Shown here: piece by piece, positions 15,688 to 24,155 of the stretch
Numbering within the stretch: the first letter of the stretch is position 1
Layout: every line of letters begins with the position of its first letter
DNA from: Roseiconus nitratireducens
Lineage (GTDB): Bacteria > Planctomycetota > Planctomycetia > Pirellulales > Pirellulaceae
Assembly: GCF_008629675.1 (NCBI RefSeq)
Contig: NZ_VWOX01000002.1
Span: 62,001-126,000, forward strand
Direction: 5' to 3'
DNA length: 64,000 nt
Made by a program: the position numbers and the translations under genes
The notes under the pieces: generated by a model
What the model saw: the letters and a program-made list of their open reading frames with translations, nothing else
Databases searched by the model: none
Told to the model about the DNA's origin: nothing

Positions 15688-16667
15688 GTTTGATCGCTAC
15701 CACAAAAGTTCCGCTGCAATCGACCAATCCCCCTGCGTCACATCGCGTTTCGTCACTACGTGATTACCTCCGCAGCGTTCTGTTGGGAAAGGAGGAACAG
15801 GTTGACCTAGTCATCGCGTGCCTACTCTCGCGTGGACATTTGCTGCTGGACGATCTTCCCGGCACAGGAAAAACCACTTTGGCGAAGGCGATTGCAGAAG
15901 GGATCGATGGGCGGTTGGCTCGCGTGCAGTGCACTCCCGATCTGATGCCCGCCGACATCACGGGATTCAGCATGTTCAACCAAAAGACTCGCGAGTTTGA
16001 GTTTCATCCCGGTCCAGTGTTCGCCGACGTTCTGCTGGCGGACGAGCTGAACCGGACGACTCCGCGAACACAGAGTGCACTGCTGGAGGCGATGGCTGAA
16101 AGGCAGGTCACGATTGACGGAAAACCTCAACCGCTGTTACCGACATTTTTTGTGATCGCAACGCAGAACCCGATTGATTCTCACGGCGCGTACCCGTTGC
16201 CCGAGGCTCAATTGGACCGATTCGCCATCAAACTACGCATTGGTTATCCGGATCGTGATTCCCAGCGAAAAATCCTTCGGCGAGAGATTCTCGTGTCGGA
16301 ACGAGACCAGGTAACCGAGACCACGACGACGTCCTCATCGCTTTCGTTGAGCGACTTGCAATGCCTTCAACGAGAGGTGCAGGCGGTGAGTGTCCACCCA
16401 CGCGTCGCCGATTACCTGCTCGACCTGGTCGAGGCCAGTCGTCAGGACGGAGCAGTCGAGCTGGGGGTCAGCCCGCGCGGCATGATGCAGTGGCAAGCAA
16501 TCTCGCAAGCTTGGGCCACGTTAAAGGGACGTGACTTTGTCACGCCAACCGATGTTGCCGATGTCGCACACTCGGTGTTGTCCGTTCGGCTTTTGACGCG
16601 TGGTGAATCGGTCGACGCTGTGATTGACCGAATCATGAGTTCCGTTCCCTCACCGGAGTATCAGTGA
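15684..16667 (+). CDS. MoxR-family AAA+ ATPase
   Basis: The protein has 327 residues. Walker A LPGTGKTTLAK, Walker B VLLADELNRTTPRTQSALLE, sensor 1 FFVIATQNP, arginine-finger region LDRFAIKLRIGYPD and the C-terminal lid with GVSPRGMM are all present. MoxR proteins act as chaperone-like ATPases with vWA/DUF58 partners; both DUF58 and TgpA-like partners lie directly upstream. The start overlaps the TgpA stop by 4 bases (ATGA). Confidence 0.95.
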   Translation: MSLIATTKVPLQSTNPPASHRVSSLRDYLRSVLLGKEEQVDLVIACLLSRGHLLLDDLPGTGKTTLAKAIAEGIDGRLARVQCTPDLMPADITGFSMFNQKTREFEFHPGPVFADVLLADELNRTTPRTQSALLEAMAERQVTIDGKPQPLLPTFFVIATQNPIDSHGAYPLPEAQLDRFAIKLRIGYPDRDSQRKILRREILVSERDQVTETTTTSSSLSLSDLQCLQREVQAVSVHPRVADYLLDLVEASRQDGAVELGVSPRGMMQWQAISQAWATLKGRDFVTPTDVADVAHSVLSVRLLTRGESVDAVIDRIMSSVPSPEYQ

Positions 16668-17182
16668 TGCCCAAGCTACTCGTTCTTCTCGTGGGAATCT
16701 CGCTCCTGGTCGGCTGTGGGGCCAACGACACGCCCAAATCATCCCACTTTGAACATGATCATGAGGTTGCTCAGCATTGGCCCGATGATCTTGCAGATGC
16801 GGCAAAGAAGATTCGCGAGAGACTCAATTCACCTGGCCTTGAGACCGTCCACGACCACCCCAGCGACGAACACTCCGGCGACGAACACCATCATGGGAAC
16901 ATGCACGAGCATGACCATGAGCGATTTGGCCAGAACCCTGGTGATGAGATCGCGGACATTGTCAGTTGGTTGCCCGAAATTGCGGCCGACACAAATCTGT
17001 CTGAACAAGACTGGAATAGGATCGACAACGCCGCCAGATCGTTGTCAGCGGACCTTAACGAAGCGGGGAACACGTTGACCCAGTCCAATCAAGAGCGGGC
17101 GAGTGCACTTTGCGAATTGATCGCACAGGTGCTTCCAAAAGTTTCTGATCAACCTCCTGCATCGAGAGTATCGTCGCCATGA
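16667..17182 (+). CDS. His-rich lipoprotein
   Basis: The protein has 171 residues from ATG 16667, whose A is the last base of the MoxR stop (TGATG); a GTG just upstream is less likely. The lipobox is LLVG-Cys17. The mature protein carries a His/Asp-rich patch (DHPSDEHSGDEHHHGN, MHEHDHERF), then a helical C-terminal region (IADIVSWLPEIAAD, SEQDWNRIDNAARS). The His patch suggests binding of a transition metal at the membrane surface. It is directly followed, with a 4-base overlap, by a permease, so it may be the binding partner of that transporter; this is inference. I do not recognise a named family. Confidence 0.8.
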   Translation: MPKLLVLLVGISLLVGCGANDTPKSSHFEHDHEVAQHWPDDLADAAKKIRERLNSPGLETVHDHPSDEHSGDEHHHGNMHEHDHERFGQNPGDEIADIVSWLPEIAADTNLSEQDWNRIDNAARSLSADLNEAGNTLTQSNQERASALCELIAQVLPKVSDQPPASRVSSP

Positions 17183-18741
17183 ATTCACTCGAAATGATAC
17201 TGGTCGGCGGATTGGTGCGCGTCACTCAGGGACTGATCGCTTCCGCCCCAACGCTGTTGGCGGGCCTATTGATTGCGGCCATTCTCCGATACTACCTGGG
17301 TCGGGATGCCACTCGGCGATTGTTCGGAGGCGATTCGCTGCGGAGCTTGCCTCAATCATGGCTGGTCGGCATGTTGCTACCGGTGTGTTCGATTGGCGTG
17401 TTGCCGATTTTGATTCAGATGCGCAAGTCCGGTGTACGTCCGGGTGCGATGTCGGCGTTCGCTCTATCCGCACCGCTCTTCAATCCGCTGTCGATACTTT
17501 ACGGTCTGACTTTGAGCCGGCCACTGGTGATCATCCTGTTTGCGGTTGGATCGCTCGTCATTGTCACGACACTTGGCTTCCTGTGGGACGCTCTAGATCG
17601 GCGTCGGGGCACTGCTGGCGAAAGCGGGGACGATATCGAACGCAATCTGATCGGCCCGCGTCGGCTGGCAGCTTCCATCATTCAGATGGGACGCGATGCT
17701 ACCGGAAAACCAATGGCGTTGACGCTTCTGGCACTTTCAGGACTCGCGATTCTGGCAGCCGCATTGCCATACGGGGCGATGCAGCACAGCGTCGAGCGTG
17801 ACGATCCGATGGCGCCGATCACCATGATGGCGGTGTCCGTTCCGGTCTATGCGACTCCGATGCTTGCGATGAGTCAGCTGGGAATGATGTTCCAGCACGC
17901 GAACTCGCCTGGCGCCGCGTTCACTTTGCTGATTCTGGGAACCGGAATCAACCTTGCCACGCCAGTCTGGTTTGCCAAACACTATGGGTGGAAATCGGCC
18001 GCCGTGTGGTTGACGTCGCTACTGTTGATTGTCTTGGCCATCTCGTACGGAATCAATAAACCGCTCGTGCCGCCCGGCGTCGAACCGGCCGGCCACACCC
18101 ATGCCTTCGACATCTACGCGAATCCGCTTTCGACGTACCATCAGGATTTTTGGCAGGCGTCGAAGGAAGCTGTCGGCAAGCAGCTGAACATTGCAGGATT
18201 GGTCGCATTGGGCGTTTTGGCAGGTTTGATGTTGATCGGCACGGTCGTCCGTACCGCGGGATTTGACGAAAGCGGGCTGGCATACGAAGAGCAGAGCAAT
18301 CTTGAGCCAATCACACGTGGACGTTTTGACGTCATCGTCCCGCAAAGTGTGATCGGTGTGACGATGCTTGCCGGGTTGATTGCACTAAGCATCGTCGCCT
18401 GCTACGCGTACTATCCGTCCCCAGAAGAGTGCCTGGAAGAAATTAGGATGGCTCGTACAGAATGTCTATCAGCCGCGATTAGCGGCGATGCCGACCACGC
18501 GCTCTTTTGGCTACCGGTCTGGGAAGAGTGGAGTCGTCGCTTGGAGGTCGGAACCTTTCTTCGTCGCGGCGAAGTGCGGAGATACCAGAGTATGCAGGGG
18601 TACTTGATTCGCAAGAAGCTGGAATTGCTGGAACACGAGCTCGAACATGACCCCTTTGAGCCTGAAGAGGTTAGAGCGGTAGTTCGGAGTCTGATGGCGA
18701 CGGACACGCGCTGGGTGCAGAGTTTCAGGAGTCCGTCTTAG
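17179..18741 (+). CDS. PF03773-type permease (ArsP/DUF318-like) with soluble C-terminal extension
   Basis: The protein has 520 residues and many membrane helices. The first half shows VGMLLPVCSIGVLPILIQMR followed by FALSAPLFNPLSILYGL, the signature of the ArsP/DUF318 permease family (usual form PxCSCxxxP; here the second Cys is Ile); the second half repeats the pattern as MMAVSVPVYATPMLAMSQLG. Known relatives export organoarsenicals or are of unknown substrate. About 100 residues after the last helix form an acidic/basic helical tail. The pairing with a His-rich lipoprotein and Cys/His-rich secreted proteins points to a metal or metalloid substrate, which is inference. It is the last gene of the run; a perfect hairpin follows at 18794. 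Confidence 0.85.
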   Translation: MNSLEMILVGGLVRVTQGLIASAPTLLAGLLIAAILRYYLGRDATRRLFGGDSLRSLPQSWLVGMLLPVCSIGVLPILIQMRKSGVRPGAMSAFALSAPLFNPLSILYGLTLSRPLVIILFAVGSLVIVTTLGFLWDALDRRRGTAGESGDDIERNLIGPRRLAASIIQMGRDATGKPMALTLLALSGLAILAAALPYGAMQHSVERDDPMAPITMMAVSVPVYATPMLAMSQLGMMFQHANSPGAAFTLLILGTGINLATPVWFAKHYGWKSAAVWLTSLLLIVLAISYGINKPLVPPGVEPAGHTHAFDIYANPLSTYHQDFWQASKEAVGKQLNIAGLVALGVLAGLMLIGTVVRTAGFDESGLAYEEQSNLEPITRGRFDVIVPQSVIGVTMLAGLIALSIVACYAYYPSPEECLEEIRMARTECLSAAISGDADHALFWLPVWEEWSRRLEVGTFLRRGEVRRYQSMQGYLIRKKLELLEHELEHDPFEPEEVRAVVRSLMATDTRWVQSFRSPS

Positions 18742-18793
18742 AGCGACACGTGGCTTCGTAGGGGCAGCGAATTACAAGTGGAAGCAGTCGACG

Positions 18794-18820
18794 GGATCGC
18801 CATTTGGAAAATGGCGATCC
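18794..18820. terminator. Perfect hairpin between convergent genes
   Basis: Stem GGATCGCCATTT / AAATGGCGATCC (12 bp, no mismatch) with a 3-base loop, between the permease stop (18741, plus) and the amidohydrolase stop (18878, minus). The position fits a bidirectional terminator. Confidence 0.65.
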
Positions 18821-18877
18821 TATCCGGAATTTTACGAGGACTACGGCGAAGCAACTCGCGCTCGGCTCGGCCGGCTT

Positions 18878-19969
18878 CTATTCCGGTTTCCAGGTGACCG
18901 CCGTGCCGGCCTTTTGGAAGATGAACGGATCGCACTTCCGGAATTTCCCCGAGACTTCGCCTGCTGCTTCGATATCGTTGGCGAGATCGAACCTCTGTTC
19001 CGAAGCACCCTCGCTGAGGTCAAGCTTGTCCAAGTCCACCCACACGACGTTGGGCATCCGGGAGAATTCAAAGTAATACCGTTTGTTCTTCAGATCACAG
19101 ATCGTGGTCCACTGCGTCGGGGAAACGTTCGGCTTGACAGGATCCACAGCACCGAGAGGCGTTGCCATGTTCCGCATCACCGTCAGGACACCGGCGACGG
19201 CCTCCTGATAAGATTCAGGCTTTTTGGGGAGTTTCGTCAGATAAAACGCCCCTCGGGCAAAGCGGTCCTCCGCATCCATCGTCCCGGGGATGGGCTTCTT
19301 GCCGCCAAGGCCCTGGTACTGCTTTAGGAGAACAAGCTGCTGGTCGTACACGGGGGAGTTCGTCATCACGTTGTACTGTGGCCCGTGATGAATACGAGTT
19401 TTGCCGTCGATGATCTCAATGATGGCCGAATCGCCGCTCGCATCGGCAAGGGAAAGGTGGACCGGCGCATCGGCGGGCTCACCCTGGTGGATGAGCTCAA
19501 AGGGTTTAACCTGAAACGAATCAGCCGCTTTCACCGCCTCGGCAACGGTCGCGAAGTTGTCAAGGAAATACTGGGCCCAAAGGCTGACCGCAAGTCCCGG
19601 GCGTGTCGGATCGCGGTCGCCGTACTTGGTTTCGGCTAGATACAGCAGGTTGGCGTTCAGCCCCGCTTCGTTGATGCCATCGGAGGTTGCTCCATCCCAG
19701 ATCGTCGCCACAACGCTCCCGTACTTTGAAGTCCATTTGAGCGGGTTCTGGTCGGTCATCCCCTCGCGTGCGATGCCCCTGGGCATCACTTGGAGCTTGG
19801 TTCCCATCTTGCCGGTCCAGTCCATCGTGCGGCCGACGAGGACGGGCTGTCCTTCCGATTTCCACAGCGTCCGGGAACAGGCATGGGAGAAGGAACCAGC
19901 AGCAGCCAAGCAGGACACGGCGACGGCTGCAGTCGTCAGCAGTCGGTTCGGTAGTCTCAAGTTTCTCAT
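18878..19969 (-). CDS. Secreted linear-amide C-N hydrolase (choloylglycine hydrolase / penicillin V acylase family)
   Basis: The protein has 363 residues from ATG 19967-19969 (MRNLRLPNRLL), giving a signal peptide that ends just before Cys31 (SHA-CSRTLW). In this Ntn-hydrolase family the catalytic Cys becomes the N-terminus after processing, so the start choice matters. Other family marks: VLVGRTMDWTGKMGTKLQV (Arg/Asp near residues 50), GINEAGLNANLLYL, IEIIDGKTRIHHGPQYNVMT with the conserved Asn, and late SPTQWTTICDLKNKRYYF. The substrate is an amide such as an N-acyl amino acid, bile salt or penicillin V; it cannot be told from sequence. It lies downstream of the sulfatase at 20265 on the same strand with about 295 bp between. 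Confidence 0.9.
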   Translation of the reverse strand: MRNLRLPNRLLTTAAVAVSCLAAAGSFSHACSRTLWKSEGQPVLVGRTMDWTGKMGTKLQVMPRGIAREGMTDQNPLKWTSKYGSVVATIWDGATSDGINEAGLNANLLYLAETKYGDRDPTRPGLAVSLWAQYFLDNFATVAEAVKAADSFQVKPFELIHQGEPADAPVHLSLADASGDSAIIEIIDGKTRIHHGPQYNVMTNSPVYDQQLVLLKQYQGLGGKKPIPGTMDAEDRFARGAFYLTKLPKKPESYQEAVAGVLTVMRNMATPLGAVDPVKPNVSPTQWTTICDLKNKRYYFEFSRMPNVVWVDLDKLDLSEGASEQRFDLANDIEAAGEVSGKFRKCDPFIFQKAGTAVTWKPE

Positions 19970-20264
19970 TGGGGTTCCTTTCGGGATTGTGTTGTTCGAA
20001 GAAAGCCTCCAAGGCGTCACCACGTCCAGCATCCAAGCTGTCGGTCACCGTGCGACGCAACCAGAGTGCCGAAACAAAAGCATCGCTGTCACCCTTCATC
20101 TGTGGCGCGCCCGATCGCCGATCGCCAGCATCACACCAAGAATAAGCGTGCGGCCTTGCACACAACGCCACGAGAAAGGCACACATCTGGGCGAGTCCGC
20201 ACCGTCATCTGCACAGTCGATTTCACTTTCCTCGAATCGTGAAGTTCGATTTAACAACCGAGCA

Positions 20265-21779
20265 TTAGCGATGAATTTGGAAAGTTGAGTGATAGCCCGG
20301 CATCTGGTTCTCGATCCAACTTTCCAGACTGGCTGCGGTGTCGTGCCACCGCGGGTCTTGTAGGGTCTTGGACCAAGCGTATCCTGCCGATACGAGTTCT
20401 CTGAGAAGATCGGCGTTCTGATCGGCAACATTTGTCGTCTCACCCGGATCATCGACGATGTTGTGGATTTGCCATTTGCCGCCCATTTTCCGGTACGCCT
20501 TCATGTCGCCCTTGCGAATGGCCACCTCGTTGCCCGATCCATGGTGGCGGAGCCACGGAATGAATTCTTCCGCATGGGGGTTGGTTCCAGACTGGATGTC
20601 GTTCCAGATGTCCTTTCCATCGAGCACCTTTTCCGCTGGTACCGTTGTTTGCGCGAGCCCCGCGAATGTTGGATAAAGATCCATCGCAAGAATTGGATCA
20701 TTAAAAACTGAACCCGCAGTAATCGCTCTTGGCCAGTGCATGAACATCGGGACGCGGATTCCCCCTTCATGTGTTGACCCCTTGTCATCGCTCAGCGGCG
20801 CATTATTGCCTGCCTGAAGAATCTTGCCTCCATTGTCACTTAAGAACACAATCAACGTGGATTCCATGATCGAATCCGAGTCTTCGCCGTCTCGATTCGG
20901 GTCTCGGAGGGCATTGGCGATCTGTCCGATACCGCGATCAACCGCGTACACCATTGCGACGTAGTTCTGGCGCTTTGAATAGTCATGAAAGTCGATCCCG
21001 TTGGCAGGATTGCTCGGTTGATGGTTGGGAAAGAGATGAAGCAGATCTTCCGCTTTCCCCTGGAGCGGTGAATGCGGTGCGTTGTAGGCCAAATACAGAA
21101 AAAATGGCTCGTCGGATTGTTGCGTGATGAATGAGACAGCTTCTTCGGAGAACATGTCCGTGAGATACTCGCCATCGGGCGATAGCACGGTGTCATCGCT
21201 TCGACGCAACAGATACTGGTAGTCGTTGACTTTCGGATGGGTTTTGTCCGTCACCGATGGGAAATAGTGGTGCCCACCGCCGAGGAACCCAAAGAAGTGG
21301 TCAAAGCCGCGAGCGCAGGGCCGGAAAGGCTTCGCATCGCCCATGTGCCACTTGCCGATGCAGCCGGTTCGATAGCCTGATCGCTGCAGTAGCGTGCTGA
21401 TCAAGGTCTCGCTTTGAGGGATGCCTTTGTCATTGTAGTCCTCTAAGTTTTTCGCGACATCGGGGAGATTCTTCTGGCCCCCAAAGCAATGGGGCATCCG
21501 CCCCGACATCAGTCCCATTCGACTTGGGCCACAGAATGGATGGGCAACGTACGCCTGCCTAAAGACCATTCCAGCCTTGGCGATGGCGTCGATGTTCGGG
21601 GTGACCACTTCGGTCCGAACGCCAAAAAGCTCCGCATTGAACCCCACGTCCGCGTAGCCGAGGTCATCACAAAGGATCAGCAGGATGTTCGGCCTTGTGT
21701 CGTTTCCGCCAGCATGCGTCGGGTGCGAGCCCACGGCGAAACAGCAGAGAGCAACCGCGATCTGAATGATTCTGTTCAT
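20265..21779 (-). CDS. Secreted type I sulfatase
   Basis: The protein has 504 residues from ATG 21777-21779 (MNRIIQIAVALCCF), which gives a signal peptide. Metal site NILLILCDDLGYADVG, then the maturation motif Cys83-GPSR (CxPSR), from which formylglycine is made by a sulfatase-modifying enzyme not seen in the window. Later blocks YRTGCIGKWHMG, FFLYLAYNAPHSPLQ and LIVFLSDNGG are intact. It should hydrolyse sulfate esters of a polysaccharide in the periplasm. It is divergent from the sigma-factor operon at 21913, so both may share a control region. Confidence 0.92.
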   Translation of the reverse strand: MNRIIQIAVALCCFAVGSHPTHAGGNDTRPNILLILCDDLGYADVGFNAELFGVRTEVVTPNIDAIAKAGMVFRQAYVAHPFCGPSRMGLMSGRMPHCFGGQKNLPDVAKNLEDYNDKGIPQSETLISTLLQRSGYRTGCIGKWHMGDAKPFRPCARGFDHFFGFLGGGHHYFPSVTDKTHPKVNDYQYLLRRSDDTVLSPDGEYLTDMFSEEAVSFITQQSDEPFFLYLAYNAPHSPLQGKAEDLLHLFPNHQPSNPANGIDFHDYSKRQNYVAMVYAVDRGIGQIANALRDPNRDGEDSDSIMESTLIVFLSDNGGKILQAGNNAPLSDDKGSTHEGGIRVPMFMHWPRAITAGSVFNDPILAMDLYPTFAGLAQTTVPAEKVLDGKDIWNDIQSGTNPHAEEFIPWLRHHGSGNEVAIRKGDMKAYRKMGGKWQIHNIVDDPGETTNVADQNADLLRELVSAGYAWSKTLQDPRWHDTAASLESWIENQMPGYHSTFQIHR

Positions 21780-21912
21780 GGCCCAGGCAAGCGATGGAGT
21801 GATAGCGTCGATTACTGATGTAGATAGCCCTTGAACCACGAACCTAACGGTCTTCCAGAAAAAGGCTCTCTTTTCCTGTTAGCTTTGCCCCCGCACGTCT
21901 ATTCACTTTGCA

Positions 21913-22458
21913 ATGAGTCACTCTAATCCGTCATCGTCGTCACCCCCCGAACAAGATCTCGCCGTGGAGATGGCGAGCATCCAACCGCGACTGTACGGGT
22001 TTATCTTGAAGCGATTGGCCGACCGCGAGCAAACACTCGAAGTGCTGCAGCGAACGAATCTGGTGCTCTGCCGGAAACAGGACGAATTCGAGCCCGGGTC
22101 GAGCTTTGCAGCATGGGCGTTCACGATCGCCAAATTTCAGGTCATGGCGTGGCGAAAATCAGAGGGCGCTCAAAGGTTGATCTTCACCGATGACGTCAAC
22201 CAACTGCTTGAGCGTTCCGTAGACCAGGAGATCGAGTCCGTCGATCAGCGAATTCCCTTTCTCAGGCACTGCATGGAACGCCTCAAGAGGCAAGATCGCA
22301 ACCTGATACAAGAGCGATACCGAGATGGGATTCCCATCGCAGACATCGCCAATGCCGCATCAAAGTCAGCTGACGCGGTCGCGATGCAATTGTCTCGCAT
22401 CCGGGCTCAGCTGCGGGACTGTGTCCGCATGAAGTTGGAAACGGAGGGGCAGGCATGA
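21913..22458 (+). CDS. ECF-type RNA polymerase sigma factor (planctomycete/verrucomicrobial subgroup)
   Basis: The protein has 181 residues. Sigma region 2 is visible as LYGFILKRLADREQ, EVLQRTNLVLCRKQDEF and FAAWAFTIAKFQVMAWRK; region 4 as CMERLKRQDRNLIQERYRDG and ISDI-like IADIANAASKSADAVAMQLSR. The N-terminal pattern and EF-x-SFAAWAF wording fit the family found in Rhodopirellula and Verrucomicrobia. The next gene starts within its stop (ATGA) and encodes its likely membrane anti-sigma factor. It probably drives the operon through 31.1 kb. Confidence 0.9.
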   Translation: MSHSNPSSSSPPEQDLAVEMASIQPRLYGFILKRLADREQTLEVLQRTNLVLCRKQDEFEPGSSFAAWAFTIAKFQVMAWRKSEGAQRLIFTDDVNQLLERSVDQEIESVDQRIPFLRHCMERLKRQDRNLIQERYRDGIPIADIANAASKSADAVAMQLSRIRAQLRDCVRMKLETEGQA

Positions 22459-24155
22459 ACGGCAATCCCGACGATGAAATCGACATTCTGATTTCGGCCC
22501 TCGTGGACGGAAAACTTTCTGATCAACAACGTTTGGACCTGAATCGTGTTTTGCGGGAATCCCCCGCTGCGGTTGAACGTTATCACGAGCTGCTCGACAA
22601 CCATGAAGCTCTGTGTGCGATTTATCCAGGCGAGGTGTTTGCCGAGTCTTTGGCAGATGATTCGTTGGACGGCGACATCGAAAAGAAAACTCGCTCGCGA
22701 GCCACGACGCCTCTTGTGTCATCGTTTTCGCGACGACTGATGATTTTCGCATCAGCGGCAATCTTGTTGATTGCAGTCGGTTTGGCCGGCTACTTGGTAG
22801 GTACCGATCCGGGTCGGCAACGAGCGGGCGAAAATGAATCCACAGGTAACAATCAGGAACAAACGGTTGCGGGCCACGCGATGCTGCACCGTTCGGTCTC
22901 TGTCCAGTGGGCGAAGAACACCAGGCCTTATCGCGATGGTGACGTCATCCCCAATGGCCGACTGCGATTCGACGCGGGTATCGCGGAAATTGAATTCTTC
23001 TGTGGAGCGACCTTAACCGTCGAAGGCCCCGCAGATCTCGAGGTTCAATCAGACTGGTCCGTCAAAGTCAGTCAGGGGCGATTGCGTGCTCGCGTTCCGC
23101 CGGCCGCACGGGGGTTTGTTGTTCATGCTGATGAGACTGAAATCGTCGATCTGGGCACTGAATTCGCCTTGGACATTGATGCCGAGAATGCACGCGTCGA
23201 AGTATTGGACGGTGAAGTCGCGCTCAAGGGTGGAATGCATGACGGCATTCACTTAACAAGCGGACAGCAACGATGGCTTGGACAGTCCGGTCAAGCGAAT
23301 CCCGACACCTCGATCGACCTTTCGCTTGACGTCGAACAGCAGCGCGATGATGCCGAGGCTCAGCGGTTTGCTGCCTGGAATCGGTATTCCCGGCAGAGGG
23401 CTGAAGACGAGCGTTTAGTCGCGTATTACAGAATCGCTAACATGCCGGAGGGACGAACCGTCCCCAACTCGGCACGTGAGCGCCAAGGCAACGAGGCGAC
23501 GCTGGTGGGTCCTGTCGAGAGGACTAACGGGCGATTTGGGCAGCCATCAACTGGCCTGGAATTTGACCGAATCGGTGCGCGAGCACGGACCAGAATTGAC
23601 CAACGATTTGAAGCTTTCACGTTTGCTACTTGGGTTCGCATCGATAGCCTCGATCATGTCTACAACGCACTGTTTATGAGCGACGGGTACGAGACCGGAG
23701 AACTGCATTGGCAGATCCGGGAAGATGGATCGTTGATGTTTTCGGTCATGGTCGATGACACTCAGGAAGTTCGTCATTTTAGCCAACGTGATAACGCGGA
23801 GGTCAAAGCCGCAGGGCTGGCGAAGGTCTACTACTCCGAACCGTTCTGGGACATCTCCCAAAGTGGTCGATGGTTTCATTTGGTCGCGGTTTACGATCCG
23901 ATCGGACGACGGGTGACCCAATACGTCAACGGACAGCGATTGAGCGACGAACGGATTCCAGAAAAGTTCTACATCGAGGATTTGAAGATCGGGCCAGCCG
24001 AGATCGGGAATTGGGGCCAGCCGTTTCGAAAGACACCCTGGTTCGCGGTCCGTAATCTGAATGGAACGATCGACGAACTTGCGATTTACAACGCTGCACT
24101 TGAAGAAGAAGAGATTCGTGAGATTTATGAACAGGGAAAACCGCTTGGATACTAA
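22455..24155 (+). CDS. FecR-domain anti-sigma factor fused to a LamG-type lectin domain
   Basis: The protein has 566 residues. Residues 1-90 are cytosolic with an anti-sigma-like start (ILISALVDGKLSDQQRLDLN); one membrane helix spans about 95-116; a FecR domain follows (VVHADETEIVDLGTEFALDI, VEVLDGEVALKGG); the C-terminal 200 residues are a LamG/concanavalin A-like domain (FTFATWVRIDSLDH, RWFHLVAVYDPIGRRVTQYV, GTIDELAIYNAALEEEEI). So a sugar-binding type domain sits outside the membrane and the sigma-binding part inside. It would sense substrate and release the sigma factor encoded just upstream. The last 29 bases overlap the sulfatase gene. Confidence 0.88.
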   Translation: MNGNPDDEIDILISALVDGKLSDQQRLDLNRVLRESPAAVERYHELLDNHEALCAIYPGEVFAESLADDSLDGDIEKKTRSRATTPLVSSFSRRLMIFASAAILLIAVGLAGYLVGTDPGRQRAGENESTGNNQEQTVAGHAMLHRSVSVQWAKNTRPYRDGDVIPNGRLRFDAGIAEIEFFCGATLTVEGPADLEVQSDWSVKVSQGRLRARVPPAARGFVVHADETEIVDLGTEFALDIDAENARVEVLDGEVALKGGMHDGIHLTSGQQRWLGQSGQANPDTSIDLSLDVEQQRDDAEAQRFAAWNRYSRQRAEDERLVAYYRIANMPEGRTVPNSARERQGNEATLVGPVERTNGRFGQPSTGLEFDRIGARARTRIDQRFEAFTFATWVRIDSLDHVYNALFMSDGYETGELHWQIREDGSLMFSVMVDDTQEVRHFSQRDNAEVKAAGLAKVYYSEPFWDISQSGRWFHLVAVYDPIGRRVTQYVNGQRLSDERIPEKFYIEDLKIGPAEIGNWGQPFRKTPWFAVRNLNGTIDELAIYNAALEEEEIREIYEQGKPLGY

